Source of the DNA: Verrucomicrobiota bacterium
Lineage (GTDB): Bacteria > Verrucomicrobiota > Verrucomicrobiia > Opitutales > Opitutaceae
Reading direction: 5' to 3'
Length of the DNA: 64,000 nt
NCBI GenBank assembly: GCA_023428905.1
Contig: JAEYWP010000004.1
Coordinates: 310,001-374,000 of the forward strand
Made by a program: the position numbers and the translations under genes
The notes under the pieces: model-generated
Database searches by the model: none
Seen by the model: only the letters and a program-made list of their open reading frames with translations
Told to the model about the DNA's origin: nothing
Part shown: positions 59,045-64,000 of the stretch, in pieces
Layout: every line of letters starts with the position of its first letter
Position numbering within the stretch: the stretch's first letter is position 1

Positions 59045-59683
59045 TTAGGAGTATTTCAGCACGATCTGGGAAACGACGTTGCCCGCATCGCGGCAGCGAT
59101 CGATCGATTTCTCCAGCATCTCGAAAAGGTCCTGCAGGATGACCGTCTCCTTTGCGTCATAGTCGCCCTGGTAGAGATCACGCAGCAGGCCGAGCATGTA
59201 TTTGTCGGCATCACCTTCCGCGGCCTGGAGCCGGTCGTTGGCCTCGGCGATCCGCTCCATGTTCGAGCCGTGGCGCAACTGCTTCACCATGAAAACCACC
59301 GCCTCGGCCGCCTTACCCAGGAACTCGGCCTGGCGGATCAAACCCTCGCGCGGGACCCGCCCGGGATAGATCGAGAGGCGCTCCACCAGTTTTTCGACCG
59401 TCTTTGGAATGCGGTACAGAGACCGCGAGAGCTCGTCGATATCCTCACGTTCGAGCGGGGTCACGAAGGTGCGACAGAGCTCCTCCGTGATATGGGTGGT
59501 GATCTTTTTGTCCTTCCGGCGGCTCTGGATGAAATCGTCGAGATCGGAAGCCGTCCGGTACGCGTCCATCCGCTGGAGGTAGCTTGCCAGGAGTTTGGTG
59601 CTGGCGAGCGCTTCCTCCGCGCTGGCTTCGAGGAGGTCGAAGAACTTCTGATCTTTGCCGATGAGTTTGGAGAAGGAGAACAT
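59045..59683 (-). CDS. DUF47 family PhoU-like protein (Pit accessory protein)
   Basis: A 212-residue helical protein with the family start MFSFSKLIGKDQKFFDLLEA, the middle segment DIDELSRSLYRIPKTVEKLV, and the helix KKxVILQDLFEMLEKSIDRCRDAGNVV near the C-terminus. DUF47 proteins are distant PhoU relatives, nearly always encoded beside a PiT transporter and thought to regulate it. It lies 9 bp upstream of the PiT gene on the same strand and is the first gene of that unit. Confidence 0.93.
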   Translation of the reverse strand: MFSFSKLIGKDQKFFDLLEASAEEALASTKLLASYLQRMDAYRTASDLDDFIQSRRKDKKITTHITEELCRTFVTPLEREDIDELSRSLYRIPKTVEKLVERLSIYPGRVPREGLIRQAEFLGKAAEAVVFMVKQLRHGSNMERIAEANDRLQAAEGDADKYMLGLLRDLYQGDYDAKETVILQDLFEMLEKSIDRCRDAGNVVSQIVLKYS

Positions 59684-59710
59684 GGGCGGGAGCGCGGAGC
59701 GTGTGAAAGT

Positions 59711-59728
59711 GTGACGAAAAAGTCACAG
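59711..59728. promoter_or_regulatory. Candidate Pho-box-like repeat upstream of DUF47-PiT
   Basis: GTGACGA (59711-59717) and GTCACAG (59722-59728) are spaced by 11 bp; on the minus strand they read CTGTGAC then TCGTCAC. The core TGTGAC/GTCACA (59710-59727) is also a 6-6-6 inverted repeat. It ends only 28 bp before the start codon at 59683. Confidence 0.3.
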
Positions 59729-59782
59729 CCGCCCTCTGGCGAGCATAGATTCCACGCCGCCCGGAACCGCCCGGGTTCCCCG

Positions 59783-60235
59783 TCAGCCCTGAAACTGCTG
59801 CTCTGCAATCCTTACCGCTTCGTCGTGCAGCCCCGTGGAGCTCCAGCACAGGTCGCTGGCGAGGTGAGGGACAATGCCCGCATCCAGGAGTGAGAACATC
59901 ACGCCCAGCACACAGGCGTCCGTATCCACCCCCGCCACCGTGACTTCCGTCACGTCGCGCTCGCGCAAGGCGGCGATGTGAGCTTCGGTGAGACCGTAGG
60001 TGGACTTGACCAAAAGCAGATCTCCGGGCCCGGGTTGAATCACAAGCTCGGTCTGGGGATCCCCGGGGGGACAGGTGGTGGAGTTGAGATGCGTCCGGAA
60101 GATCGACCCCGGCGGATTCACAAACTGGGTGTAGATGCGGAGCGGGAAGTCGCCACAGCGCGCACGGATCCTTTTGACCAGGTCGGGTGGCACGTGGAAG
60201 GCCACCTGAACGTCGACGATCATCAACGCATGCAT
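59783..60235 (-). CDS. Isochorismatase-like cysteine hydrolase
   Basis: A 150-residue hydrolase. The triad is Asp in ALMIVDVQVAF (residue 8), Lys in LLLVKSTYGL (about 83) and Cys in VAGVDTDACVLGVMFSLLDAG (about 108). The VxxxDxCV pattern is diagnostic of the isochorismatase/nicotinamidase group. The substrate cannot be named; the protein is short for the family (usually 180-210). The flanking genes (phosphate uptake, trehalose synthesis) give no clue. Confidence 0.85.
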   Translation of the reverse strand: MHALMIVDVQVAFHVPPDLVKRIRARCGDFPLRIYTQFVNPPGSIFRTHLNSTTCPPGDPQTELVIQPGPGDLLLVKSTYGLTEAHIAALRERDVTEVTVAGVDTDACVLGVMFSLLDAGIVPHLASDLCWSSTGLHDEAVRIAEQQFQG

Positions 60236-60590
60236 GGCAGGGGAGCGGGGTGGCGGCCGGGCAGGAGAAGGGCGATTCCGGCTCGCGGTTGCGGACGGAC
60301 GGGCGCGGACGGTGGGGGAGGCGGGGGTGCGCTCCGTTTAGGCCAGACAGGGAGAAATCGGAACATGGGTTTTGTTTTGGCTCTAGACGGCACCCGTCGC
60401 GGCCGGGTTCCGGACCCGGATCAGCTTGGTGGTGGGGGTGCTTCCGACCTTTGCGACGCGGCTACCTCCCGTTGACAAACGGGTGGGCGTTCCCCCCGTC
60501 GATGTCCTTCCCAGCCATCGGGCGGGCACCCGATTCACGCCGGGCCAAGTCCCAGCCACACTGGGGGCAATGCAGGTAACACACGGAGTT
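60236..60590. other. Divergent intergenic region before treZ
   Basis: About 355 bp between the start codons of the cysteine hydrolase (minus) and treZ (plus). A perfect TTGACA hexamer lies at 60472-60477, but no acceptable -10 follows at 15-19 bp. In-frame codons upstream of treZ (from 60426) do not resemble any TreZ N-terminus and were left out. Otherwise nothing was recognised. Confidence 0.5.
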
Positions 60591-62459
60591 ATGGTCGATA
60601 TGGACTTGGGTGCCCAGGTGATGGACGGTGGCGTGCGCTATCGTGTATGGGCGCCCGACCACACGCGCCTGGCGGTGGCGATCCAGTCGGACGAGGGAGA
60701 ACGGACGGTGGCGCTGGAGCGGGAGACCGATGGGCACTTCTCGGGCTTCGATGCGTCGGGGAAGCCCGGCGACCGTTATCGTTACCGCTTTGAATCGGGG
60801 GCGGCCTTTCCCGACCCGGTGTCCCGCTTCCAACCGGAGGGGGTGCACGGACCGTCCGAAGTCATCGATCCTGCGCGTTACGGGTGGAAAACTACGGGCT
60901 GGCAGCGGCCGGCCTGGCGGGGCCAGTCCATCTACGAACTGCACGTGGGCACCTTCACCGCCGACGGAACCTTCCTCAGCGCGCTCCAGCACCTGGACCA
61001 CCTCGTCGCACTCGGGATCGAGGCGGTGGAGCTGATGCCGGTGGCGGATTTTGGCGGCGACCGCAACTGGGGGTATGACGGCGTGGCCTTGTATGCGCCG
61101 GCCCGCTGTTACGGGCACCCCGACGACTTGCGCGCCCTGGTGGACGGCCTGCACGCCCGCGGCATCCTCGTGATTCTCGATGTGGTCTACAACCACACCG
61201 GTCCGAACGGCAGCTACCTGACGCAGTTTGCCGGCCGCTATTATCATCCGACCCACCGCACCCCGTGGGGTCATGGATTCAACTTCGACGGCCCGGAGTG
61301 CGGTCCGGTCCGCGAACACTTCATCGGCAACGCGATGTATTGGCTGGATGAATTCGGGATCGACGGCCTCCGGCTCGATGCAACCCACGCGATCGAGGAC
61401 AACTCGCCACGTCATCTCCTCACCGAGATCGCGGAGCGGGTGCATGCCCGCGGGGGTTTTCTCGTCGCGGAGGACGAGCGCAACAGCTGCGCGGTGCTCA
61501 CGCCCCGAGACCAGGGCGGCCACGGGATCGACGCCGTCTGGTCGGATGATTTCCACCATCAGGTGCGGGTCGCCCTCACCGGGGTGAAGGAGGGCTATTT
61601 TGCCAGCTACAGCGGCACGCTCGACGCGCTCGCCACCACCCTGGATCACGGATGGTTCTACACCGGGCAGGCCTATGCGCAGTGGAAAGGCCGGCCGCGC
61701 GGCACCGCCTGCCGCGAGCTGGCGCCCCGGGCCTTCGTGTATTGCATCGAAAACCACGACCAGGTCGGCAACCGCGCGCTGGGCGAGCGTCTGGAACACC
61801 TCGTCGCTCCCTCCTGGTTTCGCGCCTCCAGCGCCCTGTTGTGCCTGAGCCCCTACGTGCCGCTGATCTTCATGGGGCAGGAATGGGCGGCCACCTCTCC
61901 CTTTCTTTATTTCACAAACCACGGCGGCGACCTCGGCCGGGCGGTGTCGCAGGGCCGGCGGCGGGAGTTTGCCGAGGCGGGCATCAACACCCACCTCGCG
62001 GAGGAGCAGATTCCCGACCCGGAGGAGCTGACCACCTTTGTCCGCTCCAAGCTCGACTGGCGCGACCTGGGGCGGCCGGAGCACGCCGCCGTCCTGGCCC
62101 TTTACCGCGCCTGCCTTCGCGTCCGCAAGGAGTGGATACAGCACGCGCTCGACGACCGTGAGCATTACACCGTCTCGGTCGCGGGCGACGTGCTTGCCGT
62201 CCGCTACGAGCCGCGGGACCGGCCTGCCGTGCTGGTGCTGGTGGCGTTGAAACCCGCGAGGATTGAGCACGCCGCCACCTTCAGCGTGCTGGCGCCGGCC
62301 GCGGAGACCACGTGGCGCTGCGCCCTCCAGACCGAGGCCGGGGAGTTTGGCGGCCGCGCCGGGGCCATCCACGGGACCGCCCTCTCTCCAGGCGGCACCG
62401 GGCCCTGGCTGCGTTTTGAACAGGCCGGAGCCGTGGTGCTCGTGGCGGAGAACCTTTGA
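60591..62459 (+). CDS. treZ: Malto-oligosyltrehalose trehalohydrolase (TreZ)
   Basis: A 622-residue GH13 enzyme. The N-terminal carbohydrate-binding module (GVRYRVWAPDHTRLAVAIQ) is followed by the (beta/alpha)8 barrel with IYELHVGTFTADGTF, ILDVVYNHTGPNG, nucleophile Asp in DGLRLDATHAIED, acid Glu in LVAEDERN and IENHDQVGNRALG. It releases trehalose from maltooligosyl-trehalose made by TreY, encoded 2 bp downstream. The start is uncertain among ATG codons at 60570, 60591 and 60600; MVDMDLGAQ fits the family N-terminus best. Confidence 0.93.
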   Translation: MVDMDLGAQVMDGGVRYRVWAPDHTRLAVAIQSDEGERTVALERETDGHFSGFDASGKPGDRYRYRFESGAAFPDPVSRFQPEGVHGPSEVIDPARYGWKTTGWQRPAWRGQSIYELHVGTFTADGTFLSALQHLDHLVALGIEAVELMPVADFGGDRNWGYDGVALYAPARCYGHPDDLRALVDGLHARGILVILDVVYNHTGPNGSYLTQFAGRYYHPTHRTPWGHGFNFDGPECGPVREHFIGNAMYWLDEFGIDGLRLDATHAIEDNSPRHLLTEIAERVHARGGFLVAEDERNSCAVLTPRDQGGHGIDAVWSDDFHHQVRVALTGVKEGYFASYSGTLDALATTLDHGWFYTGQAYAQWKGRPRGTACRELAPRAFVYCIENHDQVGNRALGERLEHLVAPSWFRASSALLCLSPYVPLIFMGQEWAATSPFLYFTNHGGDLGRAVSQGRRREFAEAGINTHLAEEQIPDPEELTTFVRSKLDWRDLGRPEHAAVLALYRACLRVRKEWIQHALDDREHYTVSVAGDVLAVRYEPRDRPAVLVLVALKPARIEHAATFSVLAPAAETTWRCALQTEAGEFGGRAGAIHGTALSPGGTGPWLRFEQAGAVVLVAENL

Positions 62460-62461
62460 CC

Positions 62462-64000
62462 ATGCCGTTACGCGACGCCGCCCACATTCCCTTTGCGACC
62501 TATCGCCTGCAGCTGCACCCGCAGTTCGGCTTCACTGACGTCGAGGCGCTCCTGGACTATTTTCACCACCTCGGGGTGAGCGACCTCTACTTCTCGCCGA
62601 TCTTCCGCGCGGCGCCGGGAAGCCAGCATGGGTATGATGTGAGCGACTACCGCAAGATCAGCCCGGAGCTGGGGGGAGGGGAGGGTTTTGTGCGGGTTGC
62701 GGAAAAGCTCCGCGAGCGCCAGATGGGCGTCCTGCTCGATTTCGTTCCCAACCACATGGGCATCCAGGGACCGTTTAATGCCTGGTGGCGGGACGTGCTC
62801 GAATGCGGTCCCCAGTCGCCTTACGCCAGTTATTTTGACATTCAGTGGAACGCGTCGCGGGAGCCGGGTCGTCCGCGGGTGCTGGTGCCGATCCTGGAAG
62901 AGCATTACGGTGCCGTGCTGGAAAGTGGGAAGATCACCGTGGCCTACCAACAGGGCGCATTTTACGTCGTCTACGGGGAGGTGAAGTTTCCCGTCAACCC
63001 CGACACTTATCCTCTCGTCCTTGCGAAGTTGGCGGAGCAAAGCGGCCTTTCGCGCGCGGCCCGGGAGTCGCTGGAAACCCTGATCGACAGCTTCGGCAAC
63101 CTGCCGGTGGTGGACGGGGCCGAGAATCCCGATCGCGGCACCGCCCGTGCCGGCGTGATCGACCAGCTCAAGCGGCGGCTTCATGAGGTGGTGGACGCCC
63201 ACGCGGATCTCCGGAGTCGGCTGGAGACGCGTCTTGTCGAACTGAATGGCACCGCCGGCAATCCCTCCAGTTTCGACGAACTGGACCGGATCATCGAGCG
63301 CCAGCACTACCGCCTCGCGCGCTGGAAGGCGGGGGTCCATGAGATCAATTATCGGCGCTTTTTCGCGGTCGATTCGCTGATCGGTCTGCGGATGGAGAAT
63401 CCCCAGGTTTTTCACGAAAGCCATCTGCTGCTCCGGAATCTGTTGCGCGGGGGATGGGTGAACGGCCTGCGCATCGACCATATTGACGGGCTGTGGGATC
63501 CACGTGGCTACCTCGATCGTCTCCAGACCCTCACCACGGAGGACAACCAGGCGCCGGAACGGCCGCTGTTTGTCCTGGTGGAAAAGATACGGGAGCGGAA
63601 TGAGGAACTTCCGGCGGATTGGGCCACCCAGGGCACCACCGGCTACGAGTTCATCTCCCAGCTTTCCGGGCTTTTTGTCGACGCCAGCAACGAGGGCCGC
63701 TTCACCGCCTTCTATCAGCAGTACGCGCAGGACCTGACTGAATACGAGGAGGCGGTTTACGCCAAGAAGCGCCTGATCCTCGAGGAGATGTTTGCCAACG
63801 CGGTCACGAGTTTCGGCACCACCCTCGCAGAACTTGTGATTGGCGACCGGAGATGGCGAGACCTCACCGCCCATGAGCTGGTCACGGCGGTGCGGGAGGT
63901 CATCGCCGGCCTCGAAGTCTATCGGACTTACCGCCGCGACGGTGAGGTCAGCCCCGCCGACCGCCGCGTGGTGGAGGCGGCCTGCCGGCGCGCCCTGGCG
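62462..64000 (+). CDS. treY: Malto-oligosyltrehalose synthase (TreY), partial (3' end beyond window)
   Basis: The frame opens at the ATG at 62462, 2 bp after the treZ stop, and continues through the last base (513 codons, no stop). The sequence IPFATYRLQLHPQFGFTDVEAL, SDLYFSPIFRAAPGSQHGYD, VLLDFVPNHMGIQGP, VNGLRIDHIDGLWDPRGYL and FVLVEKIRE are TreY landmarks. The enzyme rearranges the reducing end of a maltodextrin to a trehalose linkage. About a third to a half of a typical 700-950-residue TreY is missing. An upstream GGAG in the treZ tail at about 11 bp may serve as ribosome binding site. Confidence 0.95.
   Translation, partial: MPLRDAAHIPFATYRLQLHPQFGFTDVEALLDYFHHLGVSDLYFSPIFRAAPGSQHGYDVSDYRKISPELGGGEGFVRVAEKLRERQMGVLLDFVPNHMGIQGPFNAWWRDVLECGPQSPYASYFDIQWNASREPGRPRVLVPILEEHYGAVLESGKITVAYQQGAFYVVYGEVKFPVNPDTYPLVLAKLAEQSGLSRAARESLETLIDSFGNLPVVDGAENPDRGTARAGVIDQLKRRLHEVVDAHADLRSRLETRLVELNGTAGNPSSFDELDRIIERQHYRLARWKAGVHEINYRRFFAVDSLIGLRMENPQVFHESHLLLRNLLRGGWVNGLRIDHIDGLWDPRGYLDRLQTLTTEDNQAPERPLFVLVEKIRERNEELPADWATQGTTGYEFISQLSGLFVDASNEGRFTAFYQQYAQDLTEYEEAVYAKKRLILEEMFANAVTSFGTTLAELVIGDRRWRDLTAHELVTAVREVIAGLEVYRTYRRDGEVSPADRRVVEAACRRALA

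Noticed and set aside
60472..60500. Sigma-70 promoter before treZ
   Set aside because: TTGACA is perfect but the -10 position is C-rich.
60462..62372. Long minus-strand open frame (about 636 codons)
   Set aside because: Antisense to treZ, which has all GH13 catalytic residues.
1..64000. CRISPR arrays, tRNA or rRNA genes, insertion sequences, prophage genes
   Set aside because: No regularly spaced repeats, cloverleaf-like segments, transposase or phage proteins were recognised by reading. A covariance-model search would be decisive for tRNAs and small RNAs.

Overview
The window is high-GC (roughly 64 percent by eye), densely coded Gram-negative chromosome. I infer a verrucomicrobium of the Opitutales/Opitutaceae type. 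The reasons are an exosortase linked to exopolysaccharide genes, two secreted proteins sharing a C-terminal module with an LxRGxGPxL-type motif, Ig and PQQ-repeat secreted proteins, outer-membrane and lipopolysaccharide genes, and a phoH / 7TM-HD / ybeY order. The lineage call is inference: there is no rRNA in the window. I recognised no tRNA, rRNA, CRISPR array, insertion sequence or prophage.

Region 1 (1-22.9 kb) is a surface-polysaccharide island, transcribed almost entirely on the minus strand. In transcription order it holds an exosortase fused to an EpsI domain, a large TPR protein, an outer-membrane barrel, a Wza-like export lipoprotein, a Wzc-like co-polymerase/tyrosine kinase, an ABC-2 exporter (Wzm and Wzt), six to seven glycosyltransferases, a Gfo/Idh/MocA oxidoreductase and an NAD-dependent epimerase. 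It ends in an AsmA-like protein cut by the left edge. A WcaI-type glycosyltransferase diverges from the exosortase. Many of these genes overlap by four bases (ATGA), which indicates translational coupling.

Region 2 (22.9-38.1 kb) starts with a 1399-residue secreted subtilase carrying a beta-propeller and Ig domain. Next is a minus-strand block for nucleic-acid metabolism: HIT hydrolase, PhoH, 7TM-HD phosphodiesterase, YbeY, a small secreted protein, a DUF502 membrane protein, a RecO-like protein and an XPD/DinG-type helicase with an N-terminal PD-(D/E)XK nuclease domain. A FabF-type ketosynthase diverges from the HIT gene.

Region 3 (38.1-48 kb) has two tandem M16 metalloproteases, a divergent Kdo transferase (WaaA) homologue and a SNF2-family helicase.

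Region 4 (48-59.7 kb) is a phosphate locus: porin, pstS, a convergent NtrB/NtrC-like two-component pair, pstC-pstA-pstB-phoU, and convergently a DUF47 protein with a PiT transporter. Candidate Pho-box-like repeats with an 11-bp period lie before the porin, before pstC and before the DUF47 gene. Region 5 (59.7-64 kb) has a cysteine hydrolase and the trehalose genes treZ and treY, the latter cut by the right edge.

The observations I rate highest are the nuclease-XPD helicase fusion next to RecO; an exosortase/EPS locus that combines a Wza-Wzc pair with a Wzm/Wzt ABC exporter; a sigma-54-type regulator in place of PhoB/PhoR inside the pst locus; a PstC with a large helical insertion; and the loss or replacement of key residues in YbeY and WaaA.
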